A DNA stretch of 64,000 bases from Gaiellales bacterium. Its GTDB lineage: Bacteria; Actinomycetota; Thermoleophilia; Gaiellales; JAICJC01. Made by a program: the position numbers and the translations under genes. The notes under the pieces were generated by a model. It saw only the letters and a list, made by a program, of their open reading frames with translations, did not search any database and was not told where the DNA came from. Location: NCBI GenBank assembly GCA_036273515.1, contig DASUHM010000016.1, forward strand, positions 1-64,000, in the 5' to 3' direction. Below are positions 8,504 to 15,378 of the stretch, one piece after another. Position 1 is the stretch's first letter, and each line of letters begins with the position of its first letter.

Positions 8504-10492
8504 ATGACTGAGGCGACCCGCGAGGCGGCCGAGGCCGCCATCGATGTCCTGCTGCAGGAGCGGCGTGAGTTCCCGCCCTCCGCGGAGTTCGCATCCGGCG
8601 CGGTCGCCACGGATCCCGGCGTCTACGACGAGGCGGACGCCGACCTCGACGGCTTCTGGCTGAAGCGCACCAGCGAGTCCCTGACGTGGGCGACGCCGCC
8701 CACGAAGGGGCTCGACTGGAATCCGCCCCACTGCACCTGGTTCGCCGACGGCGCCCTGAACGTCAGCGCCAACTGCCTCGACCGCCACGTCGAGGCCGGC
8801 CGCGGCGCAAAGGTCGCCTACCACTTCGTCCCCGAGCCCGAGGGCGAGGACGACCGCGCGATCACCTACGCCGACCTGCTGGCCGACGTCTGCCGCTTCG
8901 CGAACGCCCTGCGCGGGCTCGGGATCGGGAAGGGCGACGTCGTCGGCCTCTACATGGGCATGGTGCCCGAGCTGGCGGTGGCGATGCTGGCCTGCGCCCG
9001 GATCGGTGCGCCGCACGTCGTCGTCTTCGGCGGGTTCTCGGCCGAGGCGCTCGGCGAACGGCTCGAGTCGACCGGCGCGAAGCTGCTCGTCACGCAGGAC
9101 GAGGCCTGGCGCAAGGGCGGGCGCGTGCCGCTCAAGGTCACCGCGGACGCCGCGGTCGAACTCGCGCCCACCGTCGAGCACATGGTGGTGCTGCGGCGCA
9201 CGGGCGCCGACGTGCCGATGAAGGACGGCCGCGACCTCGACTGGGCCGCGTTCGTCGACGGCCAGGCCGACACGTGCCCGGCGGAGCCGATGGAGGCCGA
9301 GCACATGCTCTTCGCGCTCCACACGTCGGGGACGACGGCGAAGCCGAAGGCGGTCGTGCACACGTCCGGCGGCTACCTCACCTACGTGTCCCTCACCCAC
9401 CGCTGGATCTTCGACGTCAAGGACGACGACGTCTACTGGTGCGCGGCCGACATCGGCTGGGTGACCGGCCACAGCTACATCGTCTACGGCCCGCTCGCGA
9501 ACTGCACCACCGGCGTGCTCTACGAGGGCGACCCGATGCATCCCGCCCCCGACCGCCACTGGGACATCGTCGAGCGCTACGGCGTCACTCAGTACTACAC
9601 GGCGCCGACGCTGATCCGCGCCTTCATCAAGGCCGGCCCCGACCATCCCGCGCGGCACGACCTGAGCTCGCTGCGGCTGCTGGGCTCGGTCGGCGAGCCG
9701 ATCAACCCCGAGGCGTGGGTGTGGTACTGGAAGTACATCGGCGGCGAGCGCTGCCCGATCGTCGACACGTGGTGGCAGACCGAGACGGGCGGCATCCTGA
9801 TCTCGTCGCTTCCCGGCCTCGTGACCGCCAAGCCGGGCTCGGCCACGCGGCCGTTCCCCGGCATCCGGGCGGCGGTCGTCGACGAGGGCGGCAACGAGGT
9901 CGCGAAGGGCAGCGGCGGCTACCTGGTGATCACGCGGCCGTGGCCGGGGATGTTCCGCACGCTCTACCAGGACGACGAACGCTACGTCTCGAACTACTTC
10001 TCCAAGTACGGCGCCCGCACGTACTTCCCCGGCGACGGCGCCCGCCAGGACGCGGACGGCGACTTCTGGCTGCTGGGCCGGGTCGACGACGTCATGAACG
10101 TCTCCGGGCACCGGCTCTCGACGATCGAGCTCGAGTCGACGCTGGTCGAGCACCCGGCGGTGGCCGAGGCGGCGGCGACGGCCGCGCCCGACCCGCTGAC
10201 CGGCCAGACGCCCCTGTGCTTCGTGCTGCTGCGGGCCGGCCGCGAGCCGAGCGACGAGCTGGCGGCCGAGCTGCGCGAATGGATCGGCCGGAAGATCGGC
10301 AAGATCGCCCGGCCCAAGGCCGTGATCATCGTCGACGACCTGCCGAAGACGCGCTCCGGCAAGATCATGCGCCGGCTGCTGAAGGACGTCGCCGAGGGCC
10401 ACGAGCTGGGCGACACGACGACGCTGCGCGACCCGGCGGTGGTGGAGGACCTCAAGCGCCAGACCGACGCGGTCTTGCGCCCCTCCGCTTAA
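8504..10492 (+). CDS. acs: AMP-forming acetyl-CoA synthetase
   Basis: Acs activates acetate to acetyl-AMP and then acetyl-CoA in the cytoplasm. The 662-residue length is standard. Motifs in order: WFADGALNVSANCLDRH, the ATP loop HTSGTTAKPKAVVHTSGGYL, DIGWVTGHSYIVYGPL, VDTWWQTETGG, GRVDDVMNVSGHRLS and the C-terminal SGKIMRRLLK. The Lys of the last motif is the usual acetylation site that silences the enzyme. The last Gly of the ATP loop (usually KPKG) is Ala here. The ATG at 8504 follows an ideal GGAAGGAGG. A 63-bp repeat element begins 4 bp after the stop. Confidence 0.95.
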   Translation: MTEATREAAEAAIDVLLQERREFPPSAEFASGAVATDPGVYDEADADLDGFWLKRTSESLTWATPPTKGLDWNPPHCTWFADGALNVSANCLDRHVEAGRGAKVAYHFVPEPEGEDDRAITYADLLADVCRFANALRGLGIGKGDVVGLYMGMVPELAVAMLACARIGAPHVVVFGGFSAEALGERLESTGAKLLVTQDEAWRKGGRVPLKVTADAAVELAPTVEHMVVLRRTGADVPMKDGRDLDWAAFVDGQADTCPAEPMEAEHMLFALHTSGTTAKPKAVVHTSGGYLTYVSLTHRWIFDVKDDDVYWCAADIGWVTGHSYIVYGPLANCTTGVLYEGDPMHPAPDRHWDIVERYGVTQYYTAPTLIRAFIKAGPDHPARHDLSSLRLLGSVGEPINPEAWVWYWKYIGGERCPIVDTWWQTETGGILISSLPGLVTAKPGSATRPFPGIRAAVVDEGGNEVAKGSGGYLVITRPWPGMFRTLYQDDERYVSNYFSKYGARTYFPGDGARQDADGDFWLLGRVDDVMNVSGHRLSTIELESTLVEHPAVAEAAATAAPDPLTGQTPLCFVLLRAGREPSDELAAELREWIGRKIGKIARPKAVIIVDDLPKTRSGKIMRRLLKDVAEGHELGDTTTLRDPAVVEDLKRQTDAVLRPSA

Positions 10493-10496
10493 CAGC

Positions 10497-10559
10497 GGGG
10501 TCAGACCCCGAACGGAAGCGCAACAAATCTGCAACGGCCGACGTTCGGGGTCTGACCCC
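10497..10559. repeat. 63-bp palindromic repeat element, copy 2
   Basis: The ends form a perfect 19-bp inverted repeat: CGGGGTCAGACCCCGAACG at 10496-10514 and its reverse complement at 10542-10560. It shares its 13-bp end boxes and some internal sequence with the copy at 3556-3619. It fills the gap between the convergent acs and TauE/SafE genes, the same kind of site as copy 1. Such a hairpin could also act on RNA ends, but no T-tract follows. Confidence 0.8.
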
Positions 10560-10579
10560 GCGCTCCATGTGAACCACGG

Positions 10580-10954
10580 TCAGGATGGCGATTCGCGGAG
10601 CGCACGCACCGCGAGCTGTACGGCCGTCACGACCAGCACGACCGCGAACAGGCGCTGGAGGGTGTCGTTCGGCAGGGAGTCGGCCACGATCTCGCCGAGC
10701 TTGGCCGTCGGCACCGAGGCGACGCCGATGATCACCGCGTCGCGCCATGTGACGGAGCCGTACCTCGTCTGCCGCCACGAGCCCATCAGCACCACCGGCA
10801 CCATCGCGGCCAGCGACGTGGCGACGGCGACGCGGGCGGACGCGCCCAGGAAGATAAGCGTCGGCACGAACACGACCCCGCCGCCCACGCCGAAGAGCGC
10901 CGAGAGCGTCCCCGCCAGGAGGCCGAGCACCGCCGCGAGGACGTCGTGGCTCAC
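10580..10954 (-). CDS. half-size TauE/SafE family membrane protein, second of a pair
   Basis: This 124-residue protein has the family repeat once, GTLSALFGVGGGVVFVPTL (residues 15-33), then an ATSLAAMVP helix and two more hydrophobic stretches, about four helices. Full TauE/SafE (sulfite or organosulfonate) permeases have two such halves in about 250 residues. The GTG start at 10954 overlaps the TGA of the preceding half gene by 4 bp, so the two halves are made together and could form one transporter as a heterodimer. The C-terminal RESPS is soluble. Substrate is unknown. Confidence 0.82.
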   Translation of the reverse strand: MSHDVLAAVLGLLAGTLSALFGVGGGVVFVPTLIFLGASARVAVATSLAAMVPVVLMGSWRQTRYGSVTWRDAVIIGVASVPTAKLGEIVADSLPNDTLQRLFAVVLVVTAVQLAVRALRESPS

Positions 10955-11307
10955 AGGGCCAGCTTCCCGGCGCTCAGGACGAGCAGGACGGAGAAGGCCA
11001 GCACCGCGCCGCGCGGGGCGATCCGCTGGTGCACCCAGGCGCCGAGCACGGCCCCGGCCGTCGCCGGCAGGCCGATCAGCGCCGCGTCGGACCAGTCGAC
11101 GTTCCCGGCCTGCGCGTGCGACCCCGCCGCGGCCACCGCCGTGAAGAGGATCGCCGCGAGCGAGGTCGCCATCGCTCGTTTGGGCGCGTAGGCGACCAGG
11201 GCAACGAGGAGGGGCACGATCACGATGCCACCGCCGATGCCCAGCACCCCGGAGAGGAACCCCGCGGCCAATCCGATGCCCACCAGGGCCAGGGTTCGCC
11301 GCGACAC
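10951..11307 (-). CDS. half-size TauE/SafE family membrane protein, first of a pair
   Basis: This 118-residue protein carries GFLSGVLGIGGGIVIVPLL followed by RAMATSLAAILFTAVAA and a GNVDW loop, the layout of one TauE/SafE half. The same pattern repeats in the overlapping downstream gene. The start is the GTG at 11307, 7 nt after a TACAAT -10 element that overlaps the otsB promoter on the other strand. An upstream frame reaching 11409 would run antisense into otsB and is not favoured. Confidence 0.8.
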   Translation of the reverse strand: MSRRTLALVGIGLAAGFLSGVLGIGGGIVIVPLLVALVAYAPKRAMATSLAAILFTAVAAAGSHAQAGNVDWSDAALIGLPATAGAVLGAWVHQRIAPRGAVLAFSVLLVLSAGKLAL

Positions 11308-11326
11308 GACGGGTATTGTAAGCCCC
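11308..11326. promoter_or_regulatory. overlapping divergent -10 elements of TauE/SafE pair and otsB
   Basis: The 19 bp between the two GTG starts contain TATTGTA at 11314-11320. Read rightward it gives TATTGT (11314-11319), 7 nt before the otsB start. Read leftward it gives TACAAT (11320-11315), 7 nt before the TauE/SafE start. Both transcripts would be leaderless or nearly so. Confidence 0.6.
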
Positions 11327-12097
11327 GTGGACGGCAGCCTCGCCCGCCTCGTGGCGCCGCTTCGTGCGCAGCCGCGGCGCGGGGCCGTGCTCTGTGACAT
11401 CGACGGCACGCTCGCGCCGATCGTGCCCGTGCCCGAGGACGCGCGCGTGCTCCCGGAGGCGCTGGCCGCCCTCGAGCTCCTTGCGTCGCGCTACGCCCTC
11501 GTCGGCTGCGTGACCGGCCGCCCGGCCGCCGAGGCGCGCACGCTCATCCCGGTCGAGGCGGTCGCGATCTCGGGCAACCACGGCCTCGAGGTGTGGCGCG
11601 ACGGTGCGGTGCATCTCGCCCCGCAGGCCGAGAAGTACCTGCCCGCGATCCACGAGGCGCTCCAGGTCGTCCGCAACGACGGCCTCCTGCCCGAGCTCGG
11701 CTGCCACGTCGAGGACAAGGGCATCACGTTCACGATCCACTACCGCAACTCGCCCCGCGCCGACCACGCCCGCCGCTACCTCGAGACGCAGATCGTGCCC
11801 AAGCTCGAGCGGGCCGGCCTGGCGTACAACTTCGGCCGCATGGTGCTCGAGGTGCGGCCGCCCGTCGCCGTGGACAAGGGGGCGGCGGTCGTGCGCCTGA
11901 AGGGCCGAAAGCGGATCGACCACCTGCTCTTCGTCGGTGACGACCGCAGCGACCTGGACGCGTTCCGCGAGGCCACGATCCGCATCGCCGTCAACTCGGC
12001 GGAGGCGCCGCGGCAGCTGATCCAGGCCGCCGACGCCGTCGTCTCGGGGCCGCGCGAAGTGATCGCGATGCTGACACACCTCGCAGAGGTGGGGTGA
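11327..12097 (+). CDS. otsB: trehalose-6-phosphate phosphatase
   Basis: OtsB removes the phosphate from trehalose 6-phosphate, the last step of trehalose synthesis for osmotic or desiccation protection. The 256-residue HAD-type enzyme shows motif I in LCDIDGTLAPI (residues 24-34), the cap-domain stretch SGNHGLEVW, the VLEVRPP strand, and motif IV in FVGDDRSDLDAF. The start is the GTG at 11327. No otsA lies in the window, so the partner synthase is elsewhere or another trehalose route is used. Confidence 0.88.
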   Translation: MDGSLARLVAPLRAQPRRGAVLCDIDGTLAPIVPVPEDARVLPEALAALELLASRYALVGCVTGRPAAEARTLIPVEAVAISGNHGLEVWRDGAVHLAPQAEKYLPAIHEALQVVRNDGLLPELGCHVEDKGITFTIHYRNSPRADHARRYLETQIVPKLERAGLAYNFGRMVLEVRPPVAVDKGAAVVRLKGRKRIDHLLFVGDDRSDLDAFREATIRIAVNSAEAPRQLIQAADAVVSGPREVIAMLTHLAEVG

Positions 12098-12156
12098 GAA
12101 ACACCACCCAGCCGCCGCGTAGCCGGGCGGCCGCGGGAGGCGTAGGCTCGAAAGAG

Positions 12157-12342
12157 ATGCGCGGCGACACCATCATGGTCGAGGTCGAGCCGGAGGAGCT
12201 CCGCGAGACGGAGCCCGGGATCGTCGACGTCTTCGACGCCCTCGGCCGCCAGTTCTTCTGGGCCGACGTCGTGATGGTGGCGGCGCGCGACTCGGATGCG
12301 GACATCCTCGTGGGCGAGGTCGTCTTCACGCCTCCGCGCTAG
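12157..12342 (+). CDS. small conserved-looking protein of unknown function
   Basis: I do not recognise this 61-residue acidic product. It has no signal peptide, membrane segment or Cys/His motif. The ATG at 12157 is taken as start; ATG 12175 and an earlier start at 12094 are possible. It follows otsB by 59 bp on the same strand and ends in a CTAG (12339-12342) that also provides the stop codon of the convergent polX gene. Confidence 0.6.
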   Translation: MRGDTIMVEVEPEELRETEPGIVDVFDALGRQFFWADVVMVAARDSDADILVGEVVFTPPR

Positions 12343-14090
12343 CGCGATCCGGCCTTCAGCACCTTCCTGAGCTCCGGCCACGAGCGCGTGTTCACGACGC
12401 GGTCAGGCCCGGTCCAGCCGCGGCGCGCGTTCATGACGCCGTAGGGCATGTAGTCGATCGCGGCCACCGAGTGGGCATCGGTGTCGATCGCGAGCAGCGC
12501 CCCGGCCTCGACGGCCATGCGCACGTTCGCGTCGCTCAGGTCGAGCCGGTGCGGCTGCGAGCTGACCTCGAGCGCCGTCCCGGTCTCCACCGCCTTCGCC
12601 ACCACGGCCTCCATGTCCATCGGGTTCGGCCGGCGACGCCCGATCAGCCGTCCGGTGGGGTGGCCGAGCACGTCGACGTACGGGTTCTCGAGCGCCGCGC
12701 ACACCCGCTTCGTCTGATCGCCGGCCGAGAGCCGGTGGGACGCGTGGACGCTCGCGACGACCACGTCGAGCTGGGCCAGCAGCTCGTCGGAGTAGTCGAG
12801 CGAGCCGTCGCGCAGGATGTCCACCTCGGCGCCGACCAGCAGGGTGAAGTCGGGCGCGAGCGTCTCCGCCAGCGCGCGCACCCGCTCGACCTGGGCGTGC
12901 AGGCGGCCGGCGTCGAGCCCCATCCCGAAGCCGACCGACGGCGAGTGGTCGGTGACGTTCAGGTACTCGTAGCCGCGCGCCCGGGCCGCCTCGACCATCG
13001 TCTCGAGCGTGGCCTTGCCGTCGCTCCAGTCGGTGTGCGTGTGCAGGTCGCCGCGGATATCGGAGATCTCGACGAGCTCCGGCATCCGGCCCGTGCGGGC
13101 GGCCTCGAGCTCGCCCCGGCCCTCGCGCAGCTCGGGCGGGATCCACGGCAGACCCAGGTGCTCGTACACCTCGGCCTCGTCGTCGGAGCTCCACACCTCG
13201 CCCGACTCGACGTGCTCGATGCCGTACTCGCTCACCGAGAGCCCCTTGCGCACGGCCGCCTCGCGCAGGGCGACGTTGTGGGCCTTCGAGCCGGTCAGGT
13301 GCTGGAGCAGGTTGCCGTAGCAGCCTCCCGGCACCATCCGCAGCTCGACCACCGTGCCGTCGTGGGCGCTCGCGGTGATGCGGCTGTCGCCGCCGGAGAC
13401 GATCTCGGCCACCCACTCGCCGGCCGTGAACGCGTCGGCCGCGGCGATGCGGTCGGAGACGGCCGCCACCACATCCACGTCCTTGCTCGTCTCCTTGTAG
13501 CGGCGCACGCTCCCGGCCAGCTCGCAGCGGATGACCCCCTCGCAGGCCCGCAGGTCTTCGAGCACCTTCTCGCCCAGCGTCCGCGCCCGGGCGATCGAGC
13601 GCCGCGGCGCCGGGGCCGTCCCGTCGCCGCCGTCGGCCAGCCCCGCCAGGATGATCGCCTCGGTCTTCTCGCCCATGCCGGAGAGCGCCCGGATGCGGCC
13701 GCCGGTGGCTGCCTCGCGGACGTCCTCGACGGTCTTCAGACCGAGCTCGGAGAAGATGCGCCTGGCCGTCTTCGGCCCGACGCCCTGGAGCCGCATGACG
13801 GCGACCGCGCCGGGCGGGTTTCGGTCGACCAGCCGCGTGAGGGCGCCGATCTCGCCGGTCGCGAGCAGCTCGGCCACCTTGTCGGCGATGGTCTGGCCGA
13901 CGCCCGGCAGGCTGGTCAGGCGGCCCTCGGCCGAGAGCCGCGCCACCGACTCGGGCGTCTCCCGCAGCGTCGCGGCCGCCCGGCGGTAGGCGAGGATCCG
14001 GTAGACCACCGCCCCCTCGAGCTCGAGCAGGTCTCCCAGGAGCTCGAACCGCTCTGCTATAGCCACATTGGAGAGCGGCGGAGATTCCAC
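12339..14090 (-). CDS. polX: family X DNA polymerase/3'-5' exonuclease with PHP domain
   Basis: Bacterial PolX fills short gaps in base-excision and end-joining repair. The 583-residue length is standard. The N-terminal 8-kDa domain carries helix-hairpin-helix motifs (LPGVGQTIADKV, LQGVGPKTARRI). The nucleotidyltransferase core has GSVRRYKETSKDVDVV with the DxD pair. The C-terminal PHP phosphoesterase has HTHTDWSDG, ASVHASH and IDTDAHS metal-binding motifs. The third catalytic carboxylate, usually Asp in a VDLR-type strand, appears as Glu in VELRMV. The start is the GTG at 14090, 7 nt after a TAGCAT -10 shared with the divergent glycosyltransferase. The stop shares a CTAG with the small gene at 12157. 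Confidence 0.92.
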   Translation of the reverse strand: MESPPLSNVAIAERFELLGDLLELEGAVVYRILAYRRAAATLRETPESVARLSAEGRLTSLPGVGQTIADKVAELLATGEIGALTRLVDRNPPGAVAVMRLQGVGPKTARRIFSELGLKTVEDVREAATGGRIRALSGMGEKTEAIILAGLADGGDGTAPAPRRSIARARTLGEKVLEDLRACEGVIRCELAGSVRRYKETSKDVDVVAAVSDRIAAADAFTAGEWVAEIVSGGDSRITASAHDGTVVELRMVPGGCYGNLLQHLTGSKAHNVALREAAVRKGLSVSEYGIEHVESGEVWSSDDEAEVYEHLGLPWIPPELREGRGELEAARTGRMPELVEISDIRGDLHTHTDWSDGKATLETMVEAARARGYEYLNVTDHSPSVGFGMGLDAGRLHAQVERVRALAETLAPDFTLLVGAEVDILRDGSLDYSDELLAQLDVVVASVHASHRLSAGDQTKRVCAALENPYVDVLGHPTGRLIGRRRPNPMDMEAVVAKAVETGTALEVSSQPHRLDLSDANVRMAVEAGALLAIDTDAHSVAAIDYMPYGVMNARRGWTGPDRVVNTRSWPELRKVLKAGSR

Positions 14091-14113
14091 GAGGCCAATG
14101 CTAGTGTGGCCGG
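14091..14113. promoter_or_regulatory. overlapping divergent -10 elements of polX and glycosyltransferase
   Basis: The 23-bp gap contains ATGCTAGTGT (14098-14107). TAGTGT (14102-14107) lies 6 nt before the rightward GTG. On the other strand TAGCAT (14103-14098) lies 7 nt before the polX GTG. The two hexamers share a TA step. No ribosome binding site fits between, so leaderless mRNAs are likely. Confidence 0.55.
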
Positions 14114-14902
14114 GTGCCCAACAGGTTCGTGATCGTCCTGCCCACGTACAACGAGCGCGACAACCTGGAGCGGGTGGTCGAGGCGATCAGGGCCGAGCGC
14201 GCCCGCACCCCGTTCCCGGGCGACATGCTGGTGGTCGACGACGCCTCCCCCGACGGCACCGGCGACCTGGCCGACGAGCTGGCCGCCCGGCACGACTGGG
14301 TGCACGTCCTGCACCGGCCGGGCAAGCGCGGGCTCGGCCTGGCGTACGTCCACGGCTTCCGCTGGGCGCTCGAGCGCGACTACACCCACATCCTCGAGAT
14401 GGACGCCGACCTCAGCCACCCGCCCGACGCGATCCCGCGCCTCCTCGAGGCGGCCGCCGACGCCGACCTCGTGCTGGGATCGCGCTACGTCCCCGGCGGC
14501 GGCGTGGAGGGCTGGCCGCTTCACCGGCGGCTGATCTCGCGCGGCGGCTCGCTCTACGCCCGCACCCTGCTGGGCGTCTCGGTGCGCGACCTAACCGGCG
14601 GCTTCAAGTGCTTCCACCGGCGCGTGCTCGAGAACGCCGACCTCGACTCGGTGCACGGCCAGGGCTACGTCTTCCAGATCGAGCTCACCTACCGCACGCT
14701 GCGCATGGGCGGCCGGGTGCGCGAGGTGCCGATCACCTTCTGCGACCGGACGGCAGGCACGAGCAAGATGACGACTGCCATCGTGGCGGAGGCGGTGTGG
14801 AAGGTGCCGTCGCTGCGCCTGCGCCGCTCCCACGCGCCGAACGACCGCGAGCTCCAGCCGGGCGGCGTCACGTCGCTGGTCGCGTCACGCCCGCCGCTAT
14901 AG
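14114..14902 (+). CDS. polyprenol-phosphate mannosyltransferase-like family 2 glycosyltransferase
   Basis: Such enzymes move mannose (or a related sugar) from a nucleotide sugar to polyprenyl phosphate at the inner membrane face, feeding cell-envelope glycans or protein mannosylation. The 262-residue protein has VLPTYNERDNLERVVEAI, the DDASPDGT loop, GKRGLGLAYVHGF, the metal-binding DAD in EMDADLSHPPD, and GSRYVPGG, all typical of DPM1/Ppm1. There is no C-terminal membrane domain, as in stand-alone DPM1-type enzymes. The start is the GTG at 14114. Confidence 0.88.
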   Translation: MPNRFVIVLPTYNERDNLERVVEAIRAERARTPFPGDMLVVDDASPDGTGDLADELAARHDWVHVLHRPGKRGLGLAYVHGFRWALERDYTHILEMDADLSHPPDAIPRLLEAAADADLVLGSRYVPGGGVEGWPLHRRLISRGGSLYARTLLGVSVRDLTGGFKCFHRRVLENADLDSVHGQGYVFQIELTYRTLRMGGRVREVPITFCDRTAGTSKMTTAIVAEAVWKVPSLRLRRSHAPNDRELQPGGVTSLVASRPPL

Positions 14903-14937
14903 TCAAAAGCTCCGGTTTCGAGACAGGAGCAGCGGGC

Positions 14938-15276
14938 GTGAGCGAACGGCTGATCGAGGTTTCAGACTCCACCTGGGAGTCCGAGGTGATCGGGGCCGAC
15001 GGGCCCGTCGTGGTCGATTTCTGGGCGCCCTGGTGCGGCCCGTGCCGGGTGATGGATCCCATCCTGGACGAGCTCGCCGAGACCCACGCAGGCCGGGTGA
15101 AGTTCACCAAGCTGAACGTCGACGACAACCTGCAGACGGCCACCCGCTACGACATCCTGTCGATCCCGACGCTGATGGTGTTCGCCGGCGGCGAGATCCA
15201 GAAGAAGCTGATTGGGGCGATCCCGCGCCGGCGGCTCGAGGACGAGCTGTCCGCCTGGACGGGCACCGCCGCGTAG
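14938..15276 (+). CDS. trxA: thioredoxin
   Basis: Thioredoxin reduces protein disulfides in the cytoplasm. The 112-residue protein carries WCGPC at residues 32-36, preceded by VVVDFWAP, and the cis-Pro loop SIPTLMVF. Length is standard. The GTG at 14938 follows ACAGGAG as ribosome binding site; a TATAGT at 14898-14903 could be its -10. An IS481-family element is inserted with its target duplication starting 3 bp after the stop, so the gene itself is intact. Confidence 0.95.
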   Translation: MSERLIEVSDSTWESEVIGADGPVVVDFWAPWCGPCRVMDPILDELAETHAGRVKFTKLNVDDNLQTATRYDILSIPTLMVFAGGEIQKKLIGAIPRRRLEDELSAWTGTAA

Positions 15277-15278
15277 CG

Positions 15279-15284
15279 CCTAGG
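15279..15284. repeat. left target-site duplication of IS481 element
   Basis: CCTAGG at 15279-15284 is repeated at 16340-16345, directly flanking the element. It fits the NCTAGN target known for the Bordetella IS481. Confidence 0.8.
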
Positions 15285-15310
15285 TGTCCCGCCTACGGAC
15301 GTTGTGAACG
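15285..15310 (+). repeat. left terminal inverted repeat of IS481 element
   Basis: The left end pairs with the reverse complement of 16314-16339. The outer TGTCC and the inner GTTGTGAACG blocks match exactly; the middle has scattered mismatches. The inner block is probably the transposase binding site. Confidence 0.75.
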
Positions 15311-15321
15311 GTTGGGGGTTC

Positions 15322-15378
15322 CATCCGAGCCTCCCGTGAGGCTGTTTCTGCCACGAGACAGCCTGGGAGGCTCGGATG
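15322..15378 (+). promoter_or_regulatory. hairpin sequestering the transposase ribosome binding site and start codon
   Basis: CATCCGAGCCTCCC (15322-15335) is the exact reverse complement of GGGAGGCTCGGATG (15365-15378). The right arm holds both the Shine-Dalgarno GGGAGG (15365-15370) and the ATG at 15376. An inner stem AGGCTGT (15339-15345) / ACAGCCT (15358-15364) extends it. An mRNA that enters from outside, for example from trxA, would fold this whole stem and hide the start. A transcript begun inside the left arm would not. Confidence 0.75.

Noticed and set aside
10493-10579. The repeat copies as ordinary terminators of acs and the reductase gene
   Set aside because: There is no T-tract, and the same paired boxes at the same spacing in two places fit a dispersed element better; a side role in RNA ends stays possible.
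10580-11307. A frameshifted single TauE/SafE gene
   Set aside because: The second half starts with its own GTG in a standard 4-bp overlap, and each half is a complete repeat unit.
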